Shown in pieces: positions 18,042 through 28,300 of a DNA stretch of 64,000 nucleotides. Position numbers and translations under genes: made by a program. The stretch is taken from the NCBI RefSeq assembly GCF_005048155.1, contig NZ_SUMB01000008.1:124001-188000 (forward strand), given 5' to 3'. Within the stretch, counting starts at the first letter, position 1, and every line of letters begins with the position of its first letter. This DNA comes from Streptomyces piniterrae. Its GTDB lineage: Bacteria; Actinomycetota; Actinomycetes; Streptomycetales; Streptomycetaceae. Under the pieces are notes generated by a model, which was not told where the DNA came from, did no database searches, and saw nothing but the letters and a program-made list of their open reading frames with translations.

Positions 18042-20072
18042 TCAGATGTCGAGGAAGCGGACGTCCTTGGCGTTGCGCTGGATGAAGGAGCGACGTGCCT
18101 CCACGTCCTCGCCCATCAGCACCGAGAACAGGTCGTCCGCGCGGGCCGCGTCGTCCAGCGAGACCTGGCCGAGCACCCGGTGGTCGATGTCCATGGTCGT
18201 CACGCGCAGCTCCTCGGCGTTCATCTCACCGAGACCCTTGAACCGCTGCACCGAGTCGTCCCGGATGCGCTTGCCGTTCTGCTTGCCGAGCTCGATCAGC
18301 GCGTCCCGCTCCGAGTCGGAGTAGGCGTACTCGAAGTCGTCCCGACCCCACTTGATCTTGTACAGCGGCGGGCGGGAGAGATAGACGTGCCCGGCCTCGA
18401 CCAGCGGCCGCATGAAGCGGAACAGGAAGGTGAGCAGCAGGGTGTTGATGTGCTGGCCGTCGACGTCGGCGTCCGCCATCAGAATGATCTTGTGATAGCG
18501 GAGCCTCTCGATGTCGAAGTCCTCGTGCACACCCGTGCCGAACGCGGAGATCAGCGCCTGGACCTCGTTGTTCTGCAGGATCTTGTCGACCCGCGCCTTC
18601 TCGACGTTGAGGATCTTGCCTCGGATCGGAAGGATCGCCTGGTACTCGGGGTTACGGCCGGACTTGGCCGAGCCGCCGGCGGAGTCACCCTCGACGATGA
18701 AGATCTCGCACTTCGTCGGGTCGTTGGACTGGCAGTCGCTCAGCTTGCCGGGCAGCGACGCCGTCTCCAGCAGCCCCTTGCGGCGGGTCAGATCGCGCGC
18801 CTTACGGGCCGCGACCCGGGCCGTGGCGGCCTGGATGCCCTTGCGGATGATGTCCGCGGCCTCGTTGGGGTTGCGGTCGAGCCAGTCCGTGAGGTGCTCG
18901 TGCACGATCTTCTGCACGAAGGTCTTGGCCTCGGTGTTGCCCAGCTTGGTCTTGGTCTGGCCCTCGAACTGCGGCTCGCCGAGCTTGACCGAGATGATCG
19001 CCGTCAGACCCTCGCGGATGTCCTCACCCGTGAGGTTGTCGTCCTTCTCGCGCAGCAGCTTCTTGTCGCGGGCGTAACGATTGATCAGACCGGTCAGCGC
19101 CGCACGGAAGCCCTCCTCGTGCGTACCGCCCTCATGGGTGTGGATGGTGTTCGCGAAGCTGTAGAGACCCTCGCTGTACTGGGTGTTCCACTGCATCGCG
19201 ATCTCGACCGAGAGCATCCGCTCCTTGTCCTCGGCCTCCACGTCGATGACGGTGGGGTGCACCAGCTCGCCCTTGCGCGAGTTCAGGTACTTCACGAAGT
19301 CGACGATGCCGCCCTCGTAGTGGTACCGAACCGAGAGCGGGTTGCCCTCCTCGTCCACATGGTCCGGGCGCTCGTCGCGCAGCGCGATCGTCAGGCCCTT
19401 GTTGAGGAACGCCATCTCCTGGAAGCGACGGGAGAGCGTCTCGAAGCTGTAGGCCGTGGTCTCGAAGATGTCGCCGTCGGCCCAGAACGTCACCGAGGTG
19501 CCGGACTCCTCGGTGGCCTCGTGCTTGGCCAGCGGGGCGGTGGGCACGCCGAGCTTGTAGTCCTGCGTCCAGCGGTAGCCGTCCGTGCGGACCTCGACCG
19601 CGACGCGCGTCGACAGCGCGTTCACGACGGATACGCCCACGCCGTGCAGACCACCGGAGACCGCGTAGCCGCCGCCGCCGAACTTGCCGCCGGCGTGCAG
19701 GACGGTCAGCACGACCTCGACGGCCGGCTTGTTCTCGGACGGCACGATGCCGACGGGGATACCGCGGCCGTTGTCGACCACCCGCACCCCGCCGTCGGGC
19801 AGGATCGTCACGTCGATGGTGTCGGCATGCCCGGCCATCGCCTCGTCGACGGAGTTGTCGACGACCTCCTGCACCAGGTGGTGCAGACCGCGCTCGCCGG
19901 TCGAGCCGATGTACATGCCGGGGCGCTTACGGACCGCGTCCAGGCCTTCGAGGACGGTGATCGCGCTGGCGTCGTACGACTTCTCCGCCGAGGAGTCGCT
20001 CATGGCGCCGGCCGGAACCCCCTCTTCAGTAGAAGCCGTGATGTTCTCGTTGAGGTCGCCGGAGTCGGCCAC
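18042..20072 (-). CDS. gyrB: DNA gyrase subunit B
   Basis: A 676-residue ATPase subunit. GHKL motifs are present: EVVDNSVDEA, DNGRGIPV, GGLHGVGVSVVNALS. The TOPRIM acidic residues follow (VEGDSAGGS; LMADADVDGQHI), and the C-terminus has RRSFIQRNAKDVRFLDI. The frame runs to 20162, but the GTG at 20072 is preferred: it has AAAGGG seven bases upstream and begins VADSGDLNEN, like known Streptomyces GyrB. The 341-base leader (20073-20413) contains an inverted repeat TGCTACC/GGTAGCA (20183-20204) overlapping a TAGACT -10-like element on the minus strand, a candidate supercoiling-responsive promoter (inference). Confidence 0.98.
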   Translation of the reverse strand: MADSGDLNENITASTEEGVPAGAMSDSSAEKSYDASAITVLEGLDAVRKRPGMYIGSTGERGLHHLVQEVVDNSVDEAMAGHADTIDVTILPDGGVRVVDNGRGIPVGIVPSENKPAVEVVLTVLHAGGKFGGGGYAVSGGLHGVGVSVVNALSTRVAVEVRTDGYRWTQDYKLGVPTAPLAKHEATEESGTSVTFWADGDIFETTAYSFETLSRRFQEMAFLNKGLTIALRDERPDHVDEEGNPLSVRYHYEGGIVDFVKYLNSRKGELVHPTVIDVEAEDKERMLSVEIAMQWNTQYSEGLYSFANTIHTHEGGTHEEGFRAALTGLINRYARDKKLLREKDDNLTGEDIREGLTAIISVKLGEPQFEGQTKTKLGNTEAKTFVQKIVHEHLTDWLDRNPNEAADIIRKGIQAATARVAARKARDLTRRKGLLETASLPGKLSDCQSNDPTKCEIFIVEGDSAGGSAKSGRNPEYQAILPIRGKILNVEKARVDKILQNNEVQALISAFGTGVHEDFDIERLRYHKIILMADADVDGQHINTLLLTFLFRFMRPLVEAGHVYLSRPPLYKIKWGRDDFEYAYSDSERDALIELGKQNGKRIRDDSVQRFKGLGEMNAEELRVTTMDIDHRVLGQVSLDDAARADDLFSVLMGEDVEARRSFIQRNAKDVRFLDI

Positions 20073-20413
20073 GAAGCGCCCTTTCTGGCACAGCACGAGC
20101 CCTTCCGCGCCTGCGGGATTCACCCCAGGAAGGCAGGCGGGAGCGGCTGCGTCGTTCGACATATTCCGCGAGTGGGCGGGATTGCTACCAGTCTACCGGT
20201 AGCACTGACACTCATGGGGGTTTGCGGGTGCCTGAGTCGTCACGTGCCGCCCTGAACTGACGTCCGCCGACTCCCCATATCCGAGACGGGGCCTCAGGAC
20301 GCTCACGCGGGCACTCAGCGCTTCGGGCTGTCAACCGCCGGCTACCGTGAGCGGAGTCTCATACGTCACACCTGTAGCCAGGAGTGGCACGGCATGCCCA
20401 ACCCCCGTATCGG
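20073..20413 (-). promoter_or_regulatory. gyrB upstream region with inverted repeat
   Basis: No gene seen. Arms TGCTACC (20183-20189) and GGTAGCA (20198-20204) flank a minus-strand TAGACT resembling a -10 box. gyrB promoters in Streptomyces respond to supercoiling, and this is the likely promoter location. Confidence 0.45.
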
Positions 20414-20995
20414 TCAGCCGTACGTATCGCCCGGACCCTTGCTGCCGGGTGCCCGCAGCGGGCCGTAGCGCCGCCCCGGACCACCGGGCCCCAGCACCTT
20501 GATCAGCTTTACGGTGCCCTGCCCCAGGTCCTGGTTCAGCCGCGCCACCAGCTGCGGTGCCAGCAGCCGCAGCTGCGTCGCCCACGCCGTCGAATCGCAC
20601 TGCACCGTCAGCACCCGGGCGTCCTCGTCGTACTTCTGCGGCTCGCAGTGCTGCGCCACCTCGGGCCCCACCATCTGCGGCCAGCGCCCCATCACCCCGC
20701 CGACCGCCGCCGGGGTCTCCCAGCCGCGCTCCGTGATCAGCCGGTTGATCGCCGCACCCAGCGGCAGCGGATCGCGGCCGTCCGCCCGCGCGCCCGAGCG
20801 CAGCCCGCCGCGCCGGGCCTGCTTCTTCTGCTGCGCGGCCGCGCCCCGCGCACGCGCCTGCTCCTTGGCGGCCACCAGCGCCTGACGGGCCAGGTCCACA
20901 CCGGACAGCTCCGGCGGTTTGGGCCGGTCGGTCTGGTGACCGGCCGGTTCGGGGGCGGCCGCCTCGGGACGCTCCGGGAGCTGCTCGCCGCTCAC
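20414..20995 (-). CDS. dciA: DciA (DUF721) replicative helicase-loading protein
   Basis: A 193-residue protein of the DUF721/DciA family, which delivers DnaB helicase to the origin in bacteria lacking DnaC/DnaI. The N-terminal half is charged and disordered. The conserved domain (about 78-165) carries GWETPAAVGGVMGRWPQMVGPEVAQHCEPQKYDEDARVLTVQCDSTAWATQLRLL. Its GTG lies 13 bp after the recF stop, as in Mycobacterium (Rv0004), so it belongs to the dnaN-gnd-recF-dciA-gyrB run. DnaB itself is at 62122. Confidence 0.93.
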   Translation of the reverse strand: MSGEQLPERPEAAAPEPAGHQTDRPKPPELSGVDLARQALVAAKEQARARGAAAQQKKQARRGGLRSGARADGRDPLPLGAAINRLITERGWETPAAVGGVMGRWPQMVGPEVAQHCEPQKYDEDARVLTVQCDSTAWATQLRLLAPQLVARLNQDLGQGTVKLIKVLGPGGPGRRYGPLRAPGSKGPGDTYG

Positions 20996-21008
20996 GGCCG
21001 GGCCTTCG

Positions 21009-22196
21009 TCACGATGACACCCTCGTCACGGCGCCGTCCGCGACCGCATAGCGCGCCCCGGTCAGCACCCCCGGCACATCGTCGTCCACCGCCGCCGTCA
21101 CCAGCACCTGCTCACCCGGCGCCACCAGTTCGGCCAGCCGCTCCCGGCGGCGCGCGTCCAGCTCGGCGAAGACATCGTCGAGGACGAGCACCGGCTCGCC
21201 CGCCCGTCGCCCGCCACCGCCCTCAGTGGAGGGCCCTCCGGGCCCGCAGTAACTCTCGGACCGCAGCAGGTCGTACGAGGCCAGCCGCAGCGCCAGCGCA
21301 TACGACCAGGACTCGCCGTGACTGGCGTACCCCTTCGCCGGCAGCTGCCCCAGCTTCAGCACCAGATCGTCGCGGTGCGGACCGACCAGCGTCACCCCAC
21401 GCTCGATCTCGCCCTTCCGGGCCTCCCCGAGCGCCGCCAGCAGCACGCCGTACAGCTCCTCGCGGGTCGACGCGGCGGCCATCGCCTCGCCCGCAGAGCC
21501 GCGGTACTCCAGCGCCAGCGGCCCGCCGCCCGGTGCCAGCTGCTCGTACGCCTTGTCCGCCAGCGGCTGCAGCGCGGCGATCAGATCGAGCCGCTGCGCC
21601 AGCAACTCGGCGCCCGCGCGCGCGAGATGCTGGTCCCACACGTCGAGGGTCGACAGATCCATCTGCCGCCCGCCGTGCCGGCGCGCCAGCGCCGCCGTCT
21701 TCAACAGGGTGTTCCGCTGCTTGAGGACACGGTCGTAGTCCGAGCGCACCCCGGCCATCCGCGGCGCCCGCGCGGTGATCAGCTCGTCCAGGAACCGCCG
21801 GCGCTCACCGGGATCGCCCTTGACCAGCGCCAGATCCTCCGGCGCGAACAGCACCGTCCGGACGATACCGAGCACATCACGCGGTCTGACCTGCGACGAC
21901 CTGTTGATACGGGCGCGGTTGGCCTTCCCGGGATTGAGCTCCAGCTCGATCAGCTGCTGCCGCTCGCCCTGGACCACCGCGGCCCGGACGACGGCCCGGT
22001 CGGCGCCCATCCGCACCAGCGGGGCGTCCGAGGAGACCCGGTGGCTGCCGAGGGTGGCGAGATAGCCGACGGCCTCGACCAGATTGGTCTTCCCCTGCCC
22101 GTTGGGGCCGACGAAGGCCGTGACGCCCGGGTCGAGCGGAACCTCGACCCGGGCGTACGAGCGGAAGTCGGCGAGCGACAGATGCGATACGTGCAT
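21009..22196 (-). CDS. recF: DNA replication and repair protein RecF
   Basis: A 395-residue SMC-like ATPase that helps RecR/RecO load RecA at single-strand gaps. Walker A GPNGQGKTN is at 30-38, the ABC-type signature region is around SHGESWSYALALRLA, and Walker B VLVLDDVFAELD is near 340. A Gly-rich insertion (PGGPSTEGGGGRR) precedes Walker B. Length is normal for actinobacteria. The gene follows gnd with a 66-bp gap. Confidence 0.97.
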   Translation of the reverse strand: MHVSHLSLADFRSYARVEVPLDPGVTAFVGPNGQGKTNLVEAVGYLATLGSHRVSSDAPLVRMGADRAVVRAAVVQGERQQLIELELNPGKANRARINRSSQVRPRDVLGIVRTVLFAPEDLALVKGDPGERRRFLDELITARAPRMAGVRSDYDRVLKQRNTLLKTAALARRHGGRQMDLSTLDVWDQHLARAGAELLAQRLDLIAALQPLADKAYEQLAPGGGPLALEYRGSAGEAMAAASTREELYGVLLAALGEARKGEIERGVTLVGPHRDDLVLKLGQLPAKGYASHGESWSYALALRLASYDLLRSESYCGPGGPSTEGGGGRRAGEPVLVLDDVFAELDARRRERLAELVAPGEQVLVTAAVDDDVPGVLTGARYAVADGAVTRVSS

Positions 22197-22262
22197 GGCT
22201 ATCCGCCGGCCTCCCCTGCTGCTGAGCGTTGTTGCGTACTGCTGTTGCTGACTTCTCTTCGG

Positions 22263-23141
<879 letters not shown>

Positions 23142-23274
23142 CAGAGACCCTCTTTGCACATAGTCGTTGCTGTACCCGAGACCGAGCCTACGCCCGCAGG
23201 TGCGTGCACACCTGTGGGCTCAGGCGCTCATCGGGAGGGTCGGGTTGGATCCGGCAAAAGCCCAGGTCAGCCGC

Positions 23275-24405
23275 TCAGCCGCTCAGCCGCACCGGCATGA
23301 TCAGGTACTTGTACGCGTCGTCCGCCTCGGCGTCCTTGGCCGGGCGGCCGCTCAGCAGTGCGGGCTTGGTCGAGGTCGTGAAGGACAGCTGCGCCACCGG
23401 GGAGTCGATGGCGGACAGGCCCTCCAGCAGGAAGCCGGGGTTGAAGGCGATCGAGATGTCGTCGCCGTCCAGATCCGCGTCGACCCTCTCCACAGCCTGT
23501 GCATCGTCGCTGGAGCCGGCCTCCAGGATCAGCACGCCCTGCTCGAAGCTCAGCCGGACCGGGGTGTTCCGCTCGGCCACCAGCGCCACACGCTTGACGG
23601 CCTCGACGAACGGCGCGGTCTCGATCACGGCGACGGAGTTGAACTCGGTCGGGAACAGCGTGCGGTACTTCGGCAGGTCGCCTTCCAGCAGCCGCGTCGT
23701 CGTACGCCGCCCGGCGCCCTCGAAACCGATCAGCCCCTCGCCCGCACCGGAGCCGGACAGCGCCAGCGTGACCGTGTCACCGCTGCTCAGCGACTTGGCG
23801 GTGTCCAGCAGCGTCTTGGCGGGGACCAGCGCGACCGCGGAGGCGTCCGGGCTCTCCGGCTTCCACAGGAACTCGCGCACGGCGAAGCGGTAGCGGTCGG
23901 TGGAGGCCAGGGTGACGGTGTCGCCCTCGATCTCGATCCGTACGCCGGTGAGCACCGGGAGCGTGTCGTCACGGCCGGCGGCGATGGCCACCTGGGCGGC
24001 GGCAGCGGCGAAGACCTCACCCGGAACGGTGCCGGTGGCGGTGGGCATGGTCGGCAGCGACGGGTACTCCTCCACAGGCAGTGTGTGGAGAGTGAAGCGG
24101 GACGAGCCGCAGACCACGGTCACTCGTACACCGTCGGTGGAAATCTCCACCGGGCGGTTGGGGAGCGCACGGCAGATGTCGGCGAGCAGCCGGCCGGAGA
24201 CGAGGACGGTGCCCTCTTCCTCCACCTCGGCTTCCACGGAGACCCGCGCCGACACCTCGTAGTCGAAGCCGGAGAGGCTCAGCGCGCCGTCCTCCGCCTT
24301 CAGCAGCAGGCCCGCGAGGACGGGCACCGGCGGACGGGCCGGGAGGCTCTTGGCTGCCCAGGCCACCGCCTCCGCGAGTACATCGCGCTCCACCCGGATC
24401 TTCAC
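23275..24405 (-). CDS. dnaN: DNA polymerase III beta subunit (sliding clamp)
   Basis: A 376-residue clamp that encircles DNA and tethers Pol III. It starts MKIRVERDVLAEAV and shows three repeats of the clamp fold; the C-terminal IMPVRLSG is the family ending involved in the partner-binding pocket. Its start lies at the left boundary of the oriC intergenic region, and dnaA is on the far side on the same strand. Confidence 0.98.
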   Translation of the reverse strand: MKIRVERDVLAEAVAWAAKSLPARPPVPVLAGLLLKAEDGALSLSGFDYEVSARVSVEAEVEEEGTVLVSGRLLADICRALPNRPVEISTDGVRVTVVCGSSRFTLHTLPVEEYPSLPTMPTATGTVPGEVFAAAAAQVAIAAGRDDTLPVLTGVRIEIEGDTVTLASTDRYRFAVREFLWKPESPDASAVALVPAKTLLDTAKSLSSGDTVTLALSGSGAGEGLIGFEGAGRRTTTRLLEGDLPKYRTLFPTEFNSVAVIETAPFVEAVKRVALVAERNTPVRLSFEQGVLILEAGSSDDAQAVERVDADLDGDDISIAFNPGFLLEGLSAIDSPVAQLSFTTSTKPALLSGRPAKDAEADDAYKYLIMPVRLSG

Positions 24406-25408
24406 CGGAAACCGCCTCCTGCTGTTGCTGGCTCTCGCCCTGCTGGCTTTCTCGTGGCTGATTCGCCGGAGACCAGTCTGACGTACGCCACCGACAGTCG
24501 GTGCGGCTCGGGGTCAAGTCGGTTCGGCGGAGGTCGGACACCGGCCGGCCAACTTGTGCACAGGCCCCGTTTCGAAACGAGTTCCCCGGTAGATATCCGT
24601 GGTCGTAGTAGTAGGGCCTGTGGAAACCGTGGACAACTGCTTTTGCGCAGGTCAACACGGATTTTTTGTCCACCGGTCCTGTGGGTGGCGGCCGTGGATA
24701 AGCCGGCGGTTCTGTGGACCGCCCAAAGTTCTGCACACCCGATGCACAGGGCAGGGGTACTTCTCCCCAGTGCCGTCCCCAGGTTTACCCACGTTCCCCA
24801 CAGCCCAACCCAGCACCTTGGTGTGACCGCTTTCACTCGGCGCGGTGAGGACGGGTGTCGCGTTGCCGAACAGTGGACAGGGGTGTGGAGAAGCTGGGGA
24901 CAACACCTGATCTTCTGTGGGCAGCCGGTGGACAAGCCCAACCCCCTCCTGTGGAAGAACCCTCCATCCACAGGCTGTGGACTGGGGTTGGCCACAAATC
25001 CACACCCGGCTGACCTCGTCCGATGCCCCGTCAGCACACCCCCCCTGTGGATCCCACAGGGATAACTTTCCAGTCCCCAGGGTGTGGACGGAAGAATCTT
25101 GCCCAATCTGTGGAGAGAGGCCGTTACCCGCCACCGATTCGAACAGCGGCCGGTGCCTTCCACAGGTTTGGGACGGCGGCCGGGTGGGATGGGGGCGGAC
25201 GAACCGGGGGCCGGGAACGGTGCGGAGCGCTCGCGGAGAGCTCCAGGAGGCTTTCGCCGGCCTGTTCCGCCGGGCCGCTCCGCACGCGTTTCCCGCGGGT
25301 GTCCCCGCTCGTCCGCGCCCGCCCCGTACGACGAGGGGCGCCCCGTACGACGAAGGGCGCTCCGGAAACCCGTCCCGGAGCGCCCCTGGGCGTCTGTGCG
25401 GCCCGCCG
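24406..25408. other. oriC: Chromosomal replication origin oriC
   Basis: The 1,003-base gap between dnaN and dnaA has no gene. It holds about 20 DnaA boxes in both orientations between 24554 and 25164. Plus-strand boxes start at 24554 (TTGTGCACA), 24666 (TTGTCCACC), 24794, 24964, 24988, 24996 and 25156. Minus-strand boxes start at 24619, 24628, 24693, 24713, 24872, 24884, 24895, 24916, 24927, 24950, 24976, 25046, 25083 and 25109. Most vary in the first three positions and keep TCCACA. This matches Streptomyces oriC, where about 19 boxes are described. No strongly AT-rich unwinding element is obvious; the best is around 24590-24670. Confidence 0.96.
25321..25385 (-). terminator. dnaA terminator with adjacent direct repeat
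   Basis: The stem GGGCGCTCCGG (25355-25365) / CCGGAGCGCCC (25375-25385) lies just downstream of dnaA. Next to it, a 19-base unit beginning GCCCCGTACGACGA is repeated in tandem at 25321 and 25340. Confidence 0.65.
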
Positions 25409-27301
25409 TCAGCCGTTCTTGATGCGGTTGGTCAGCTCGGTGACCTGGTTGTAGATGGAGCGGCGCTCGGCCATCAGCGCGCGGATCTTGCGGTCGGCGT
25501 GCATCACGGTCGTATGGTCCCGGCCGCCGAACTGCGCGCCGATCTTCGGCAGCGAGAGATCCGTGAGCTCACGGCACAGATACATGGCGATCTGGCGGGC
25601 CGTCACCAGCACCCGGCTGCGCGAGGATCCGCACAGGTCGTCGATGGTCAGCCCGAAGTAGTCGGCGGTCGCGGCCATGATCGCGGTCGCGGTGATCTCC
25701 GGCGCGGCGTCCTCACCGCCGGGGATCAGGTCCTTCAGCACGATCTCGGTGAGCCCCAGGTCCACCGGCTGCCGGTTGAGCGACGCGAACGCGGTGACCC
25801 GGATCAGCGCGCCCTCCAGCTCGCGGATGTTGCGCGAGATCCGGGAGGCGATGAACTCCAGCACCTCGGGCGGTGCGTTCAGCTGCTCCTGCACCGCCTT
25901 CTTGCGGAGGATCGCGATCCGGGTCTCCAGCTCGGGCGGCTGGACGTCCGTGATCAGGCCCCACTCGAAGCGGTTGCGCAGCCGGTCCTCCAGAGTGACC
26001 AGCTGCTTGGGCGGCCGGTCGCTGGACAGCACGATCTGCTTGTTCGCGTTGTGCAGCGTGTTGAAGGTGTGGAAGAACTCCTCCTGCGTCGACTCCTTGC
26101 TCGCCAGGAACTGGATGTCGTCGACGAGCAGGATGTCCATGTCGCGGTATCGCTTGCGGAACGCGTCCGCCTTGCCGTCGCGGATGGAGTTGATGAACTC
26201 GTTGGTGAACTCCTCCGAGCTCACGTACCGCACCCGGGTGCCCGGATACAGGCTCCGCGCGTAGTGCCCGATCGCGTGCAGCAGGTGGGTCTTGCCGAGG
26301 CCGGACTCGCCGTAGATGAACAGCGGGTTGTACGCCTTGGCCGGGGCCTCGGCGACGGCGACCGCGGCGGCGTGCGCGAAGCGGTTCGAGGCACCGATGA
26401 CGAAGGTGTCGAAGAGGTACTTCGGGTTCAACCGGGCGGTCGGCTCACCGGGGCCGGGCGCCGGCGCGGGCTGCGCGGCGAGCGGGCCGGGCGCACCGCT
26501 GGGCGCGGGGCCTGACCGCCCCGGCGGCTGGTGCTCCGAGAGGTCGCGGCGCGGCTGGTCGTAAGGGGAGCGCGAACCGTCGGGGCGCTGCGGCGGCCCG
26601 GAGCGCTCGGCGCCCTGCGAGCGGTAGTCGTTCTGCGCCTGCTGGTGCTGCTGTACGTGCGAGGGCGGCGGGGAGGCGTACGGGTCGCGCTCGGGAAAGC
26701 CGCCGAGGTGCTGCTGCTGCCAGCCGTAGTCGTCGCGCGGGCCCATGGCGGAGTGCTGGGGCCAGGCACCGGGCTCGGGCCGGTGCTGCTGCTGGTAATC
26801 GGGATAGGCGGGCCGGACGCTGGGCAGCTCGTCGCCCTGCCGTCCGTAGCCCTGGCGCCCGTCGTGGCGGTTGTCGTAGCCCTCGTACACATCGTGCTGG
26901 GGCTGGGACTGATGCGGCGGCTGGTGTTGCGGGTGCTGCTGCGGCTGCGAGTGCTGCTGCGGCGACTGGTGCTGCGACTGCTGGTGCTGCTGAGAGGCCG
27001 GGGGCCCGGATTGCGCCGGCGGCTCCTCGGAGGAGTCGTCAACGGTGATCGCGATCCGGATCGGCCGTCCGCACTCATGGCTGAGGGCTTCGCCGATCAG
27101 CGGCGCCAGGCGCCCTTCGAGCACACCCTTGGCGAATTCGTTGGGAACGGCGAGCAGGGCGGTGTCGGCGACCAGCGCCAGCGGCTGGGTGCGCTTGAGC
27201 CAGTCCTGGTCCTTGGGCTTGAGGCCATCGGCCTCTGCTCTCAGGAGATGATCGAGTACGCGTGGCCACACTGCGGCAAGATCGGCAGGTACATCAGCCA
27301 C
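25409..27301 (-). CDS. dnaA: Chromosomal replication initiator DnaA
   Basis: A 630-residue AAA+ initiator. Domain I is about 1-90. Domain II is a long His/Gln/Pro-rich linker (about 91-288), characteristic of Streptomyces. The ATPase domain has Walker A GESGLGKTH (331-339) and Walker B LLVDD (391-395), followed by sensor/arginine-finger segments (SSDRPPK, EDRLRNRFEWGL). The DNA-binding domain carries the signature GGRDHTTVMHAD from 592. It binds the boxes in oriC and melts the origin. A perfect box at 27408, 107 bp upstream of the start, suggests autoregulation. Confidence 0.99.
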   Translation of the reverse strand: MADVPADLAAVWPRVLDHLLRAEADGLKPKDQDWLKRTQPLALVADTALLAVPNEFAKGVLEGRLAPLIGEALSHECGRPIRIAITVDDSSEEPPAQSGPPASQQHQQSQHQSPQQHSQPQQHPQHQPPHQSQPQHDVYEGYDNRHDGRQGYGRQGDELPSVRPAYPDYQQQHRPEPGAWPQHSAMGPRDDYGWQQQHLGGFPERDPYASPPPSHVQQHQQAQNDYRSQGAERSGPPQRPDGSRSPYDQPRRDLSEHQPPGRSGPAPSGAPGPLAAQPAPAPGPGEPTARLNPKYLFDTFVIGASNRFAHAAAVAVAEAPAKAYNPLFIYGESGLGKTHLLHAIGHYARSLYPGTRVRYVSSEEFTNEFINSIRDGKADAFRKRYRDMDILLVDDIQFLASKESTQEEFFHTFNTLHNANKQIVLSSDRPPKQLVTLEDRLRNRFEWGLITDVQPPELETRIAILRKKAVQEQLNAPPEVLEFIASRISRNIRELEGALIRVTAFASLNRQPVDLGLTEIVLKDLIPGGEDAAPEITATAIMAATADYFGLTIDDLCGSSRSRVLVTARQIAMYLCRELTDLSLPKIGAQFGGRDHTTVMHADRKIRALMAERRSIYNQVTELTNRIKNG

Positions 27302-27679
27302 AGGGCACGCTCTCTCAGCAGTCCCACGAATGTGTGATTCTCAGGACGGGCGGGAAGGAATCGGAGTTCAGCCACGGTAGTCAGGCCGGGCCTGGGGATT
27401 CAAGTTGTTGTCCACAGGCTGTGCATAGTGTGTCCTGACAAGGGGGCGTCCGCGGTGCCAAGGAGCCGGTTTGACCGGATGGCGCAGCCGCGCGTACCGT
27501 GACCAGGTCGAGTTGTCGATGGCTGCTGCCGCCTGCCTCCGATGGGCAAAGATCGCGCTCCTGGTGATCGTGAAGCGGTGCACTCGGGCGTTGCGAGCTA
27601 CTCGTGGGCGCACGGTGACAGCCAATCGACGCCCCACATCTGTCTCGTTTGAGACAACAAGCATTCCTGGAGCCCCCGA
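27302..27679. promoter_or_regulatory. dnaA-rpmH divergent promoter region with DnaA box
   Basis: The 378-base region carries a perfect DnaA box TTGTCCACA at 27408-27416, followed by a weaker TGTGCATAG at 27420. No gene is seen. It should contain the dnaA promoter (leftward) and the rpmH promoter (rightward). Confidence 0.75.
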
Positions 27680-27817
27680 GTGAGCAAGCGCACCTTCCAG
27701 CCGAACAACCGCCGCCGCGCGAAGACCCACGGCTTCCGTCTGCGCATGCGGACCCGCGCCGGCCGCGCGATCCTCGCGACCCGTCGTGGCAAGGGTCGCG
27801 CCCGTCTGTCGGCCTGA
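27680..27817 (+). CDS. rpmH: 50S ribosomal protein L34
   Basis: A 45-residue, highly basic ribosomal protein starting from GTG: VSKRTFQPNNRRRAKTHGFR, ending RGKGRARLSA. Full length for L34. It is the first gene right of oriC, 24 bp before rnpA, and the pair is co-transcribed in most bacteria. Confidence 0.98.
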   Translation: MSKRTFQPNNRRRAKTHGFRLRMRTRAGRAILATRRGKGRARLSA

Positions 27818-27841
27818 GCAGCCTGACCCAAGGTCCATGAC

Positions 27842-28300
27842 GTGCTGCCTACCGAACATCGGCTGAGGCGGCGCGAGGACTTTGCGACCGCGGTACGCCG
27901 GGGACGCAGGGCCGGGCGCCCGCTCCTTGTCGTCCATTTTCGTAGCGGTGCAACGGACCCGCACGCAGCGGGGGAATGCGTTCCCCCGACGCGTGCGGGT
28001 TTCGTCGTGAGCAAGGCCGTTGGCGTCGCCGTCGTCCGTAACAGGGTCAAGCGGCGGCTTCGCCATCTCATGCGCGACCGGCTGGACCGGCTGCCCGCCG
28101 GTAGCCTGGTTGTCGTACGGGCCCTGCCCGGCGCGGGTGACGCAGATCACGATCAGCTGGCCCGCGACCTGGATGCCGCTCTTCAGCGGCTGCTGGGAGG
28201 GGTGCCGAGAGGCTGCAATCCCCCGGGGGCCGCGACCGACAGCGGCTTCGCCTCGGGCCCCCGGAACCCCGGACGGGACCCGGGAGGGAGCGCACAGTGA
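27842..28300 (+). CDS. rnpA: Ribonuclease P protein component
   Basis: A 152-residue protein subunit that assists the RNase P RNA in maturing tRNA 5' ends. It starts VLPTEHRLRRREDF from GTG. The RNR motif is clear: AVVRNRVKRRLRHLMRDRL. The last roughly 35 residues (GVPRGCNPPGAATDSG onward) are a Gly/Pro-rich tail beyond the normal fold. The stop codon overlaps the GTG of yidD (GTGA), so the tail may exist mainly to couple the two genes. Confidence 0.97.
   Translation: MLPTEHRLRRREDFATAVRRGRRAGRPLLVVHFRSGATDPHAAGECVPPTRAGFVVSKAVGVAVVRNRVKRRLRHLMRDRLDRLPAGSLVVVRALPGAGDADHDQLARDLDAALQRLLGGVPRGCNPPGAATDSGFASGPRNPGRDPGGSAQ

Noticed and set aside
25500..27301. Possible frameshift in dnaA because of the unusual His/Gln/Pro stretch
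   Set aside because: The frame is continuous and a long low-complexity linker is normal for Streptomyces DnaA.
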